NCBI RefSeq assembly: GCF_030811855.1
Contig: NZ_JAUSRN010000007.1
Coordinates: forward strand, 186,001 to 250,000
Direction: 5' to 3'
Length of the DNA stretch: 64,000 nt
DNA from: Variovorax paradoxus
GTDB taxonomy: Bacteria > Pseudomonadota > Gammaproteobacteria > Burkholderiales > Burkholderiaceae_C
Shown: piece by piece, positions 36,667-45,486 of the stretch
How positions within the stretch are numbered: the first letter of the stretch is position 1
Layout: every line of letters begins with the position of its first letter
The notes under the pieces: model-generated
The model's input: the letters and a program-made list of their open reading frames with translations, nothing else
Told to the model about the DNA's origin: nothing
Database searches by the model: none
Position numbers and translations under genes: made by a program

Positions 36667-37425
36667 ATGACGATCTCGAACGAACTGGCAACAGGCCACT
36701 GGGCCGCAGCCGCCGCGGTATTTCTCCTGGCCGGGGTGATCAAGGGCGTGGTCGGGCTCGGGCTGCCGACGGTGTCGATGGCGCTGCTCGCGCTGTGGAT
36801 GCCGCCGGTGCGCGCGGCCGCATTGCTGATCGCACCCTCGCTGGTCACCAACCTGTGGCAGACCGGGCCGCGTGCGACCTTCTGGCCGGTGCTGCGGCGG
36901 ATCGGCGGCATGCAGGCGGGCATCGTGGTGGGCACCCTGGGCGGCGCACTGTGGCTCGGGGTGCCGGCAGGCGCCTGGGCCTCGGTGGCGCTCGGTGCGG
37001 CGCTGGTGGCCTATGCGTTCTGGGGGCTCACGGGGCGCCAACTGCATGTGCCTGCGGCGCACGAGCGCTGGCTGGGGCCGCTGGTGGGCGCCGCGACGGG
37101 TTTGGTCACGGCCGTGACCGGCGTGTTCGTGGTGCCGGCCGTGCCCTATCTGCAGGCCCTGGGTTTCCGGCGCGATGCGCTGATCCAGGCGATGGGTATT
37201 TCGTTCACCACCTCGACCGTGGTACTGGCCATCGGGCTGGCGGGCAACGGCAGCTATCCCGCTTCGGCGGTCGGCGGGTCGGTGGCGATGCTGCTGCCGG
37301 CGCTCGCCGGCATGGTGCTGGGAACGTGGTTGCGCCAGCGCTTGTCGGTGGCGGTATTCCGGCGTTGCTTTCTGGCCGGGTTGGCGCTCTTGGGGTTCTA
37401 CATGGTGGCGCACGCGCTGGCCTGA
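36667..37425 (+). CDS. TSUP (TauE/SafE) family sulfite/organosulfonate exporter-like protein
   Basis: 252 residues with about eight TM helices in two repeats. The conserved openings FLLAGVIKGVVGLGLPTVSM and GAATGLVTAVTGVFVVPAVP mark both halves of the TauE/SafE fold. Substrates of this family include sulfite, sulfoacetate and other anions; none can be assigned. ATG 36667 is the start; 15 extra codons are open upstream. Divergent from the LysR gene. Confidence 0.9.
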   Translation: MTISNELATGHWAAAAAVFLLAGVIKGVVGLGLPTVSMALLALWMPPVRAAALLIAPSLVTNLWQTGPRATFWPVLRRIGGMQAGIVVGTLGGALWLGVPAGAWASVALGAALVAYAFWGLTGRQLHVPAAHERWLGPLVGAATGLVTAVTGVFVVPAVPYLQALGFRRDALIQAMGISFTTSTVVLAIGLAGNGSYPASAVGGSVAMLLPALAGMVLGTWLRQRLSVAVFRRCFLAGLALLGFYMVAHALA

Positions 37426-37453
37426 ACCAGGTGAGCCGGAATCCCGGCGATCC

Positions 37454-37924
37454 TCAGCCGGCGAGCAGGGCCGCGCGAACGCGTGCGATGGCCTGCCTGT
37501 AGGGCAGGGCGAAGTTCTCGATGCCGTCGTCGGGCGCGAGCCAACTGAACGAAAACACCAGGCCGTCTTCCTCGGGGCTGCCCATGGCCACATGCTCGAA
37601 GGTTTCGGGCAGCGGTGCGTCGGCACGTATCAGGAAAACGTGCCAAAGCTGCGGATGGCGCAGCGTATGGCCTTCGGCGCCGGCCTCGCAGTCGCGCTCC
37701 AGGGTGCCGAGCGGCTGCAGTTCACCGACATGGTCGATGCCGGATTCCTCGAGCAGCTCGCGGCGTACCGCCACCTCGGGCGATTCGCCGGGCTCGATGG
37801 TGCCCTTGGGCAGCTGCATGTTCCCGTCGCCGGGATGCCGGAACACCAGCAACCGGCCGCGGCGGTCGACCAGGCAGGCGCAAGCCTTCGGGATCGTGGT
37901 GGCGCAGCCGCCGTCGCTCGCCAT
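37454..37924 (-). CDS. NUDIX hydrolase
   Basis: 156 residues with a complete Nudix box (G-x5-E-x7-REUxEExGU) in GTIEPGESPEVAVRRELLEE. The preceding strand LLVFRHPGDGNMQLPKG fits a diadenosine polyphosphate or nucleoside diphosphate-X substrate, not further resolved. Its start overlaps the yqeY stop by one base or so, so the two are translationally coupled. Confidence 0.9.
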   Translation of the reverse strand: MASDGGCATTIPKACACLVDRRGRLLVFRHPGDGNMQLPKGTIEPGESPEVAVRRELLEESGIDHVGELQPLGTLERDCEAGAEGHTLRHPQLWHVFLIRADAPLPETFEHVAMGSPEEDGLVFSFSWLAPDDGIENFALPYRQAIARVRAALLAG

Positions 37925-38373
37925 CAGGCGCTCGCGAGGGCCGCCTTGACTGCCGCGCTCACCTGGCCCATGTCGGCCTTACCCGCGAGGCGGGTCTTGA
38001 CCGCGCCCATCACCTTGCCCATGTCGCCAGGGCCCTTGGCGCCCAGTTCGGCCACGATGGCCTTCACTTCGGCGGCCACTTCGTCGGCGCCCATGCGCTG
38101 TGGCAGGTAGACCTCGAGCACCTTGATCTCGGCCGCTTCCTTGTCGGCCAGGTCGGCGCGTCCGCCGGTCGTGAACGCCGCGATGGAGTCCTTGCGCTGC
38201 TTGACCATCTTGTCGACGATGGCGACGACCATGGCGTCGTCGAGCTCGACGCGCTCGTCGACTTCCTTCTGCTTCAGGGCTGCCAGCAGCAGGCGAATGG
38301 TGCCGAGGCGCTCCGAGTCCTTGGCGCGCATCGCGGTCTTCATGTCTTCGGTGATCTGTTCCTTGAGGCTCAT
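37924..38373 (-). CDS. yqeY: GatB/YqeY domain protein
   Basis: 149 residues, helical, beginning MSLKEQITEDMKTAMRAKD, with the family pattern RLGTIRLLLAALKQKEVDER and VLEVYLPQRMGADE. It resembles the tRNA-binding tail of GatB; the function is uncertain, and a link to amidotransferase or tRNA quality control is inferred. AGGAG precedes ATG 38373. It is downstream of rpsU, separated by a terminator. The rpsU-yqeY pair is a conserved gene order. Confidence 0.92.
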   Translation of the reverse strand: MSLKEQITEDMKTAMRAKDSERLGTIRLLLAALKQKEVDERVELDDAMVVAIVDKMVKQRKDSIAAFTTGGRADLADKEAAEIKVLEVYLPQRMGADEVAAEVKAIVAELGAKGPGDMGKVMGAVKTRLAGKADMGQVSAAVKAALASA

Positions 38374-38392
38374 GCTCGGGGCTCCTGGTTCG

Positions 38393-38430
38393 AAAAAAAC
38401 AAAAGCCGCGGCAGGTTTCCCTGGCGCGGC
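38393..38430 (-). terminator. intrinsic terminator after rpsU
   Basis: On the minus strand GCCGCGCCAGG-GAAA-CCTGCCGCGGC forms an 11-bp stem with one mismatch and a GNRA-type loop, followed by TTTTGTTTTTTT. It should stop most rpsU transcription before yqeY, allowing uneven expression of the two. Confidence 0.88.
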
Positions 38431-38496
38431 TGAGGCAGCAATCGGATCGCTGGGCCGACTTGCGTCAAAGGCCGGCGATCCTGTTGCCAACGGGCA

Positions 38497-38709
38497 TCAG
38501 TACAGCTTCTTGGGGAGCTGCATGCTGCGCACGCGCTTGTAGTGGCGCTTGACGGCGGCTGCCTTCTTGCGCTTGCGCTCGGCGGTCGGCTTTTCGTAGA
38601 ACTCGCGGGCGCGCAGGTCGGTCAGCAGGCCGAGCTTTTCGATGGTGCGCTTGAAGCGGCGCAGGGCGACGTCGAAAGGCTCGTTTTCTTTAACGCGAAT
38701 GGTGGTCAT
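38497..38709 (-). CDS. rpsU: 30S ribosomal protein S21
   Basis: 70 residues, strongly basic, starting [20 protein letters not shown] and ending in an Arg/Lys-rich tail ([17 protein letters not shown]). Complete and typical of bS21, which helps 30S subunits bind mRNA. An AT-rich upstream region with an inverted repeat precedes it. Confidence 0.96.
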
Positions 38710-38766
38710 TGATGAATCGTTGAACTGAATTTGGCTCGGGGAGATCGAGGCCCCAAGCCGGGGTTC

Positions 38767-38798
38767 CTCAACTGAAAAATTTTTGCGGCCGTTGAGGG
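38767..38798. repeat. inverted repeat CCTCAAC-N18-GTTGAGG with AT-rich loop
   Basis: Perfect 7-bp arms flank an AAAAATTTTT core, 58 bp upstream of rpsU. It could be the BaiN gene's transcription stop or part of the rpsU promoter. The AT core is unusual for this GC-rich window. Confidence 0.5.
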
Positions 38799-38819
38799 GA
38801 GGCCAAAGTTAGCCCGCGA

Positions 38820-40052
38820 TTATAGCGCGGTTGCACACGCATGTGCGCTCGCCCAGGCCCATTGGAAGTTGTATCCGCCCAGCCAACCCGTCACGTCGAC
38901 CACTTCGCCGATGAAATACAGGCCCGGCTGCTTCGATTCCATGGTCTGCGAGGACAAATCACGGGTGTCGATGCCGCCTGCCGTGACCTCGGCCTTCTTG
39001 TAGCCCTCGGTGCCGCTGGGGGTGATCTGCCAGCGGGCGATGCGCTCGGCCAGGGCGGCCAGGGCCTTGTCGGCGGCCTCGTTGACGGGCCGCTGCAGGG
39101 CCGGATCCTGCCCGACCCAGGCGTCCGCCAGCCGGGAGGGCACCAGCATGGCCAGTTCGTTGGCAATGCGCTTTCTGGAGCGGAGCTTGGCGTCGCCCAG
39201 GGCCTCGGCCACGTCCACGCCGGGCGCGAAGTCGAGCGTCAACGGCGTTCCGGGTTTCCAGTAGCTCGAAATCTGCAGCACGGCCGGGCCCGAAAGGCCG
39301 CGGTGGGTGAACAGCAGGTCTTCGAGGAAGGTCATCTTTTCCTTCTTGGCACCGGTTTCGATGCGCACCGGCAGCGCCAGCCCGGCCAGTTCGGCATACG
39401 GCGCCCAGGCCTCGCCGCCGAAGGTCAGCGGCACCAGGGCCGGGCGGGGCGTGACGACGCGCAGGCCGAACTGTTCGGCCAGGCGGTAGCCGAAATCGCT
39501 GGCGCCGATCTGCGGGATCGACAGGCCGCCCGTCGCAACCACGAGCTTGGGCGTTTCGATCATGCCCTTGCTGCTATCGATCTTGTAGCTGCCTGGGCCC
39601 GTTCCGTCATTGCCGGACCCCGAGAACACGAGTTTTCCGAGCTTGCACGGCTGCCAGCGCGTGACATTGCCCGCGTCGCATTCCGCCAGCAGCATGTCGA
39701 TGATCTGCTGCGAGGAACCGTCGCAGAACAGCTGCCCCTTGTGCTTCTCGTGAAAGGCGATGCCGTGCTTCTGCACCAGCTCGATGAACTGCTGCGGCGC
39801 ATAACGCGACAGGGCCGAGCGGCAGAAATTCGGGTTCTCGCCGATGAAGTGGCGCTGCGGCGCGCGCACGTCGAGGTCGCGGTTGGTGAAGTTGGCGCGG
39901 CCGCCACCCGAGATGCGGATCTTTTCCGCCACCTTCTCGCTGTGGTCGACCAGCAGCACCTTGAGCCCGCGCTGGCCGGCCAGCGCGGCGCAGAACAGGC
40001 CTGCGGCACCGGCGCCGACCACAACGACATCGAATCGAAAAGGCGCGCTCAA
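38820..40052 (-). CDS. HI0933/BaiN-like NAD(P)/FAD-dependent oxidoreductase (YhiN)
   Basis: 410 residues. FAD-binding GAGAAGLFCA near the N-terminus, the family motif KIRISGGGRANFTNRD and the C-terminal block YFIGEVVDVTGWLGGYNFQWAW-like (about 385-405) define the HI0933/YhiN family. The physiological substrate of this widespread flavoprotein is uncertain; BaiN members reduce bile-acid intermediates in gut bacteria, which is not implied here. Confidence 0.9.
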   Translation of the reverse strand: MSAPFRFDVVVVGAGAAGLFCAALAGQRGLKVLLVDHSEKVAEKIRISGGGRANFTNRDLDVRAPQRHFIGENPNFCRSALSRYAPQQFIELVQKHGIAFHEKHKGQLFCDGSSQQIIDMLLAECDAGNVTRWQPCKLGKLVFSGSGNDGTGPGSYKIDSSKGMIETPKLVVATGGLSIPQIGASDFGYRLAEQFGLRVVTPRPALVPLTFGGEAWAPYAELAGLALPVRIETGAKKEKMTFLEDLLFTHRGLSGPAVLQISSYWKPGTPLTLDFAPGVDVAEALGDAKLRSRKRIANELAMLVPSRLADAWVGQDPALQRPVNEAADKALAALAERIARWQITPSGTEGYKKAEVTAGGIDTRDLSSQTMESKQPGLYFIGEVVDVTGWLGGYNFQWAWASAHACATAL

Positions 40053-40057
40053 ATCAG

Positions 40058-40843
40058 TCAGGGTCCGTCGGCCGCCAGCAGGGGCGGCGGGTTGTATTTG
40101 AGGTGGCCCACGTAGCGCAGCGGCTGCGTGGCGGCAATCGAGGGCACGTCGCCCTCGCGCATGTGCAGCAGGTCGGCCGGGCTCACCCAGCGCGGGTCGG
40201 CGTCGGTGATCGGCAGGCCGGCCCGCCTATAGGCCTCGAGCACGAATTGCGAGCAGAAGAACTGGTCGTCGCGGCTCGCGCCCAGCTGCACCATGGCCAT
40301 GCCGCTGATGCAGTAGTGGCTGACGGCCGAGGGAATCAGCGGCAGCTCGCACAGGCGCCGGTTCAGCACGAAGGGCGCATTCAGCAGCACGCCGGTGGTG
40401 TTGTAGCGGATGCCCACCTGCGAGTTGGCCCAGGTGCGCAGCTTGGCGGCGCCTGCCGGATCGAGCCCGGGCACGCGAAAGGCCACCACCATTTGTTCTT
40501 CGTCCACCACGTCGGCCAGCGGACGCGCGCGCACGCCGCTGCCCACCGCCTCGGCGATCAGGCCGTCGCCCAGGTACAGCACCGCATGGCTCACGGGCGA
40601 GAAGGTGCCCAGCCGGATGCCGAAGGAATTGACTGTGGCGATGGAGGTCAAGAGGATGTCGCCGGGCTGCAGCGCATCGGCGGCGATCAGCTCGCCGCCA
40701 TTGCCGGGGGCGATGACCGAGCTCTGTACCCGCAGCCGCAGGCCCGCGTCTTTCGACGGCAGGTCGACGCGGGTGGCGCAGGCAGAGAGCAGCAGCATCG
40801 CGGCAGCGCCGAGCGCCGCCGAGCGGAGATGGCGCCGCATCAT
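40058..40843 (-). CDS. YiiX/YaeF-type permuted papain-like lipoprotein amidase
   Basis: 261 residues. The signal with lipobox LLLSACATR predicts an outer-membrane or periplasmic lipoprotein. The circularly permuted NlpC/P60-type fold is indicated by GDILLTSI, the catalytic His in SPVSHAVLYLGDG and the catalytic Cys in FFCSQFVLEAYRRAG. Such enzymes cleave amide bonds, possibly in peptidoglycan or lipids. ATG 40843 overlaps the upstream hydroxylase stop, so it is co-translated with a membrane lipid enzyme. Confidence 0.85.
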   Translation of the reverse strand: MMRRHLRSAALGAAAMLLLSACATRVDLPSKDAGLRLRVQSSVIAPGNGGELIAADALQPGDILLTSIATVNSFGIRLGTFSPVSHAVLYLGDGLIAEAVGSGVRARPLADVVDEEQMVVAFRVPGLDPAGAAKLRTWANSQVGIRYNTTGVLLNAPFVLNRRLCELPLIPSAVSHYCISGMAMVQLGASRDDQFFCSQFVLEAYRRAGLPITDADPRWVSPADLLHMREGDVPSIAATQPLRYVGHLKYNPPPLLAADGP

Positions 40844-41970
40844 CCCTTCCAGATGAAAGGAAACTTCAACTGCTTGAAGAAGCCGTTGGGCACATAGTCG
40901 CCGAGCACGCCGTACTTCTCGGGCCAGAGCTTGGTGCTCTTCACTGCGGTGCCAAAGAGATAGTCGAGAAAGGCGTAGTGCGCCGAATAGTTCTTGTCGA
41001 GCGCCTCGACGTCCTGGCTGTGGTGCCAGTGGTGGAAGTTGGGCGTCACGATGATGTAGCGCAGCGGCCCGAGCCGCACGCTCACGTTGCAGTGGTTGAA
41101 CACCGCCTGGAAGCCCACCACCACGATGTAGGCGTCGATCACTTCCTTGGAAAAGCCGAACACGTAGATTGGCGCGAGCACCAGCGTGCGCGTGATCAAC
41201 AGCTCGAGGATGTGCTGGCGCGAGCCCGCCATCCAGTCCATGCTCTTCACGCTGTGGTGCACCGCATGCAGGCGCCACAGCACCGGCACCTCGTGATAGG
41301 CGCGGTGGGTCCAGTACTGCACCAGGTCGGCCACCAGGACGATCAGCAGCAGCCCGGCCCAGAACGGCAGGTTGCCCACCCAGCCGCGAATGCCGTCATT
41401 GGCCGCCCAGCCGAAGAACTTGTGCACCATCAGGTTGGTGGCCAGCAGCACGAAGCCCACGATCATGTGGTTCACCACGAAGTGGTGAAAGTCAGTCTGC
41501 CACTCGGCGCGGAACACCGGCTGGTCCTTGCGCAGCGCGAAGAGCTTTTCGATGAAGATGAAGATCAGCGACGAGCCCAGCAGGTCGAGGATGAACCAGT
41601 CCAGGCCGATGTAGGGCGTGTTGTCGGCAAAGTCGTTCACCGGCACCTTGTGCCCGCCCAGCAGCGCCGCCGCGGCCACCAGCAGGAACGCGGCCGAAGA
41701 CAGCCAGCGCGAGCGGTTGAAGATGATGTTCACCAGCGCCAGCCCGCCCGAAACGACCATGGCCGCCAGCAGGATGAAGCGCATCACGTCGACGTTGTAG
41801 CTCTTGCGCAACTCCGGCGTCGTGAGGTACTGCGGAAAGTGGAACGCCAGCACGCCCAGGAAGCACAGGATGGCCAGGCTGAGCGCAATGGTTCCCGTGA
41901 CAAGGCCCTGGCCGCGGCGGAGTTCGCCGTGGGTCTGGGTGAATTCGTTGAGTTTCTCGATGTCGAGCAT
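40840..41970 (-). CDS. fatty acid hydroxylase/sterol desaturase superfamily protein
   Basis: 376 residues with several TM helices and the three His clusters of the di-iron site: HRAYH, HAVHHSVKSMD and HHWHH. It should hydroxylate or desaturate a lipid in the inner membrane. ATG 41970 has a purine-rich ribosome site (GAGAGAGG); the frame is open another 21 codons. Coupled to the downstream lipoprotein amidase gene by overlapping stop/start. Confidence 0.9.
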   Translation of the reverse strand: MLDIEKLNEFTQTHGELRRGQGLVTGTIALSLAILCFLGVLAFHFPQYLTTPELRKSYNVDVMRFILLAAMVVSGGLALVNIIFNRSRWLSSAAFLLVAAAALLGGHKVPVNDFADNTPYIGLDWFILDLLGSSLIFIFIEKLFALRKDQPVFRAEWQTDFHHFVVNHMIVGFVLLATNLMVHKFFGWAANDGIRGWVGNLPFWAGLLLIVLVADLVQYWTHRAYHEVPVLWRLHAVHHSVKSMDWMAGSRQHILELLITRTLVLAPIYVFGFSKEVIDAYIVVVGFQAVFNHCNVSVRLGPLRYIIVTPNFHHWHHSQDVEALDKNYSAHYAFLDYLFGTAVKSTKLWPEKYGVLGDYVPNGFFKQLKFPFIWKG

Positions 41971-42092
41971 GCCCGCCTCTCTCGCTTGTGAATTGTTGCG
42001 CGCGATTTTAGGCGGCTGTAGGAGAACTCTCACGTCGACCGAACGGGGTAGGCGGCCTTCGTGGCTTTCCCGCCTTTGCGCGAATTTTGGTG

Positions 42093-42977
42093 TCAGCGCG
42101 GCCGAACCGCGCGCCGGCGCAGCAGCGCGGCAGTGCCCAGCGCCACGGCCATCACGAGCAGGGAAACGACGGTGGTCACCGTGCCGAGTGCATAAATCGA
42201 AGGCGTCGTGACGGTCGAGGTCAGGCCCTGCAGTTCGAGCGGCAGCGTGTTGACGTCGCCGATGGCCTGCGAGGTGCGGGCGATCTCATCCCATGACAGC
42301 GTGAAGCCGAACATGCCGATACCGACGATGGACGGGCCGATCAGTGGCAGCACCACATGCCGGAAGGTTTGCCAGGGCGTGGCGCCGAGGTCGCGCGCGG
42401 CTTCCTCGTAGGCCGGGTTGAAGCGGTTGAACACCGCGAACATGATGAGCAGCCCGAAGGGCAGGGTCCACGTCAGGTGGGCGCCGAGGGCGGAGCTGAA
42501 CAGGCCGAGCGCAGTGCCGTAGCCTTCGAGCAGCGTGGTGGCGTCCATGGCCTCGAGCAGGCTCTTGACCCCAGTGTCGATGAGCCGGAACTGCAGGCCG
42601 ATGCCGAGCGAAATGATGATCGACGGCATGATGAGGCTCGCCACGGTGACGAAGAACAGCGCGTTGCTGCCCGCGAGCTTCTTGCGGAACGCGAGGCCGG
42701 CCAGCACAGAGAGCACCACGGTGAAGCCCATTACCACCGCGCCCAGTGCGAGCGAACGTCTGAAGGCCGCGCCGATGTCGACTGTGCCCAGGCCTTCGGC
42801 CAGCTTGTAGAACCAGTGCAGCGAGACGCCACGCAGTGGAAAGGTGAGGCCGCCTTCGGGACCCTGGAAGCTCAGGATGAAGATCGTGATCATCGGGCCG
42901 TAGAGGAACAGCACGAAGAGGGCGAATACGGTCGCCAAGGGCCAGAAGCCGGGGGCGCGTTGTTCTCCTATGCGCAT
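42093..42977 (-). CDS. ABC transporter permease, PotC-like (putative polyamine-type)
   Basis: 294 residues with six TM helices and the inner-membrane EAA loop (EEAARDLGATPWQTFRHVVLP) that docks the ATPase. It resembles PotC/spermidine-putrescine type permeases. It is the last gene of the ATPase-receptor-permease-permease set but is separated from the preceding permease by 318 bp containing a large inverted repeat. Confidence 0.9.
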   Translation of the reverse strand: MRIGEQRAPGFWPLATVFALFVLFLYGPMITIFILSFQGPEGGLTFPLRGVSLHWFYKLAEGLGTVDIGAAFRRSLALGAVVMGFTVVLSVLAGLAFRKKLAGSNALFFVTVASLIMPSIIISLGIGLQFRLIDTGVKSLLEAMDATTLLEGYGTALGLFSSALGAHLTWTLPFGLLIMFAVFNRFNPAYEEAARDLGATPWQTFRHVVLPLIGPSIVGIGMFGFTLSWDEIARTSQAIGDVNTLPLELQGLTSTVTTPSIYALGTVTTVVSLLVMAVALGTAALLRRRAVRPR

Positions 42978-43013
42978 GTGTGTTGGTCCTTCAGGGCGTG
43001 TGCACAGGCCACC

Positions 43014-43225
43014 GGGTACTCCCCTCCGCGAATGCCCCGCGGCCTGCGGCCTCCTCCTTTATTTCGCTGCGGGGAGCACCCGGCGCCCTGTGCACACCGG
43101 GCGCTGCCGTTGTTCCGTTCGATCAACGATCGCTCCGTATAACGCTCACGTCGATGGGGTGCCTTGCGCAGCGAAATAAAGGGGGAGGCCGCAGGCCGGA
43201 GGACATTCGCGGAGCAAGGTACCCC
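43014..43225. repeat. large inverted repeat element between two ABC permease genes
   Basis: Two 58-bp arms, 43014-43071 and 43168-43225, are inverted copies of one another (about 80-85 percent by eye) 96 bp apart. Both contain CTCCGCGAATG, CGGCCTGCGGCCTC and CTTTATTTCGCTGC. A second, nested inverted pair GTGTGCACAGG / CCTGTGCACAC is at 42998-43008 and 43087-43097. The intervening DNA has no credible gene; open frames through it (42968-43318 minus and 42980-43330 plus) simply mirror the repeat. The gap 42978-43295 holds nothing else. Confidence 0.8.
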
Positions 43226-43295
43226 GTCGGCGGGAGCGCCCCCCGAACAAGGCTCCTCATGCACAACGGAACGAACAGACGAGCAAGGCTTCATC

Positions 43296-44228
43296 TCAGA
43301 GCTCCTTGCGAATATCAACGAGCCGCGTGAGCCCCCAGATGATCATCAGCACCACCGCCAGCAGGATCATCGCGTTGGCCGCGGCCAGCGGAAACTGCAG
43401 GTACGAGGTCTGCACCTGGATGATCTTGCCGATCGATGCGATCTGCTGCCCGCCCATCACCCCGATGGTGACGAAGTCGCCCATCACAATGGTGATGACG
43501 AAGATCGAGCCGATGAGGATGCCGGTGCGCGACAGCGGCACCACCACGTTCCAGAGCGTTTGCCAGGCCGAGGCGCCCGCGTCACTGGCGGCTTCGAGCA
43601 GCGAGCGATCGATACGCATCATGCTGTTGAAGATGGGCACGATCATGAACATCGTGTAGAGGTGCACGAAGGCAAGCACCACCGAGAAATTAGAGAACAG
43701 CAACCACTCGACCGGATGGTCGACCAGGCCGAGCCCCGCCAGCATCTGGTTGACCAGACCGTTGCGCCCCAAGAGCGGCACCCACGAAATCATGCGGATC
43801 ACGTTGGAGGTCCAGAACGGCACCGTGCACAGCACGAAGAGCACCGTCTGCATGGTCGACGAGCGCACGTGGAACGCCAGAAAGTACGCCACCGAAAAGC
43901 CGATCAGCAGCGTGATGCCCCACACCAGCAGGCAGAACTTGAAGGTGCTCAGGTAAGTGTTGAGCGTGACGCACAGGTCGCCGTTGTCGGTGAGCAGCGA
44001 GCAGCCCTCGAACAGGCTCGCGTAGTTGCGCAGCGTCACCGCCGGAATCAGCTCGTACTCGTTGAAATTCCACAGGCTGACCATCGCGATCAGCGCCAGT
44101 GGAATCAGAAAGAACAGGAGGAACACCAGCGCGAATGGCGCAGCCTGCCACCATGCCTTCACGGCGTGGACGGACGGGCTGGGCGCGTGCGCGCTGGCGG
44201 TTGGAGCGCTCACAGGTTCAGGCGGCAA
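43296..44228 (-). CDS. ABC transporter permease, PotB-like
   Basis: 310 residues, six TM helices, with the EAA motif LLEAASDAGASAWQTLWNVV and family segments (FWTSNVIRMISWVPLLGRNG). The start overlaps the substrate-binding protein stop by 11 bp. Third gene of the operon. Confidence 0.9.
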   Translation of the reverse strand: MPPEPVSAPTASAHAPSPSVHAVKAWWQAAPFALVFLLFFLIPLALIAMVSLWNFNEYELIPAVTLRNYASLFEGCSLLTDNGDLCVTLNTYLSTFKFCLLVWGITLLIGFSVAYFLAFHVRSSTMQTVLFVLCTVPFWTSNVIRMISWVPLLGRNGLVNQMLAGLGLVDHPVEWLLFSNFSVVLAFVHLYTMFMIVPIFNSMMRIDRSLLEAASDAGASAWQTLWNVVVPLSRTGILIGSIFVITIVMGDFVTIGVMGGQQIASIGKIIQVQTSYLQFPLAAANAMILLAVVLMIIWGLTRLVDIRKEL

Positions 44229-45486
44229 CGAACTCGTTCCACTTCTTGACCATGTACTCGTTCTCGTCCATCACCGCGTTCCAGCAGGCGATGCCGCCCA
44301 TGCGCTGTTCGTAGCTGCCGCCGTCGCGCACCGCGCCGGCCTTGGCCAGCAGGTCGCCGTTCGGGCTCTTGATGTCTTGTGAGGCGGGCTTGCCTTCCAT
44401 CCAGTAGGCCCACTCGTAGGCTTCCATCTTGGCTTTGGCCGTGTCGAGCACCGCGCTGTAGTAGCCCTGGCGGTTCAAGTAGGCGCCGGCCCAGCCGTCG
44501 AGGAACCAGTTGATGAATTCATAGGCGCCGTCGAGCTTCTTGCCCGACAGCGTGGCCGGAAGGCCGAAGCCGGCTGCCCAGGCGCGGTAGCCTTCCTTCA
44601 GGGGCTGGAAGTTGCAGGCAATGCCCTTGGTGCGCACGGCCGTGACGGCGGGCGACCACATCGACTGGATCACCACTTCGCCCGAAGCCATCAGGTTGAC
44701 GGACTCGTTGAAGTCCTTCCACAGCGCGCGGAACTGACCGGCCTTCTTGGCTTCGATCAGGGTCTTGATCGTCAGGTCGATCTCGGCCTTGGTCATGTTG
44801 CCCTTGTCCTTGTACTTGTGGATGCCCTTGGCCTCCACCACCATCGCGGCGTCCATGATGCCGATCGACGGAATGTTCAGGATCGCGGCCTTGCCCTTGA
44901 ATTCGGGGTTCAGCAGTTCGGCCCAGGAGTTGATCGGCCGCTTGATCAGGTCCGGACGGATGCCCAGCGTGTCGGCGTTGTAGACCGTGGGAATGAGCGA
45001 CATGAACTGCGTCGGCGCGGTCGCGAACTTCTTGCTCTTCTCGCCCTCCAGATAGATCACCTTCTTGGGTGCGGTGCCCTGGTCGCCCACGGCCTTGCCG
45101 CCGACTTCGCCCTTGGTGAAGAGCGTGGTGATCTTGTCGGCGTTCTTGATCTTCTTGGTATCGATGCCCTTCAGGTTGCCGGTCGGCACGATCTTCTTGA
45201 GCGAGAAGAATTCGGTATCGATCAGGTCGAAGCTGTTGGGTGCGGTCACGGCGCGCTTGGTCACGTCGTCGGTGGTCACGGCCACGTACTGGATCTCGAT
45301 GCCGGTGTCGGCCTTGAACTTCTCGGCGATCGCCTTGTCCTGGTTCACCGCCGTGCCAAGGTAGCGCAGCACGATTTTTTCCTGCGCATGCACGAAGGGC
45401 GCGATGCCCGTGGCCAGTATGCCGGCGGTGCCCTGCAGCAGAGTGCGGCGCTGGACGCCGGCGGACGAGTCGATGGGGTCGGTCAT
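44218..45486 (-). CDS. ABC transporter extracellular solute-binding protein, PotD-like
   Basis: 422 residues. A probable Tat signal (VQRRTLLQGTAGILATGIAP, cleavage after FVHAQ) is followed by a periplasmic binding protein fold resembling PotD-type receptors (ALWKDFNESVNLMASGEVVI and FINWFLDGWAGAYLNRQGYY). The ligand may be a polyamine or a related cationic amine; this is inferred from family only. Overlaps the ATPase gene by 4 bp. Confidence 0.9.
   Translation of the reverse strand: MTDPIDSSAGVQRRTLLQGTAGILATGIAPFVHAQEKIVLRYLGTAVNQDKAIAEKFKADTGIEIQYVAVTTDDVTKRAVTAPNSFDLIDTEFFSLKKIVPTGNLKGIDTKKIKNADKITTLFTKGEVGGKAVGDQGTAPKKVIYLEGEKSKKFATAPTQFMSLIPTVYNADTLGIRPDLIKRPINSWAELLNPEFKGKAAILNIPSIGIMDAAMVVEAKGIHKYKDKGNMTKAEIDLTIKTLIEAKKAGQFRALWKDFNESVNLMASGEVVIQSMWSPAVTAVRTKGIACNFQPLKEGYRAWAAGFGLPATLSGKKLDGAYEFINWFLDGWAGAYLNRQGYYSAVLDTAKAKMEAYEWAYWMEGKPASQDIKSPNGDLLAKAGAVRDGGSYEQRMGGIACWNAVMDENEYMVKKWNEFVAA

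Noticed and set aside
38767..38798. Leader autoregulatory site for rpsU
   Set aside because: The repeat is simple and could equally be a terminator; no evidence for S21 binding, so listed only as a repeat.
42968..43330. Two opposite 116-codon ORFs between the permease genes
   Set aside because: They mirror each other because they lie on the inverted repeat; no start signals or family.
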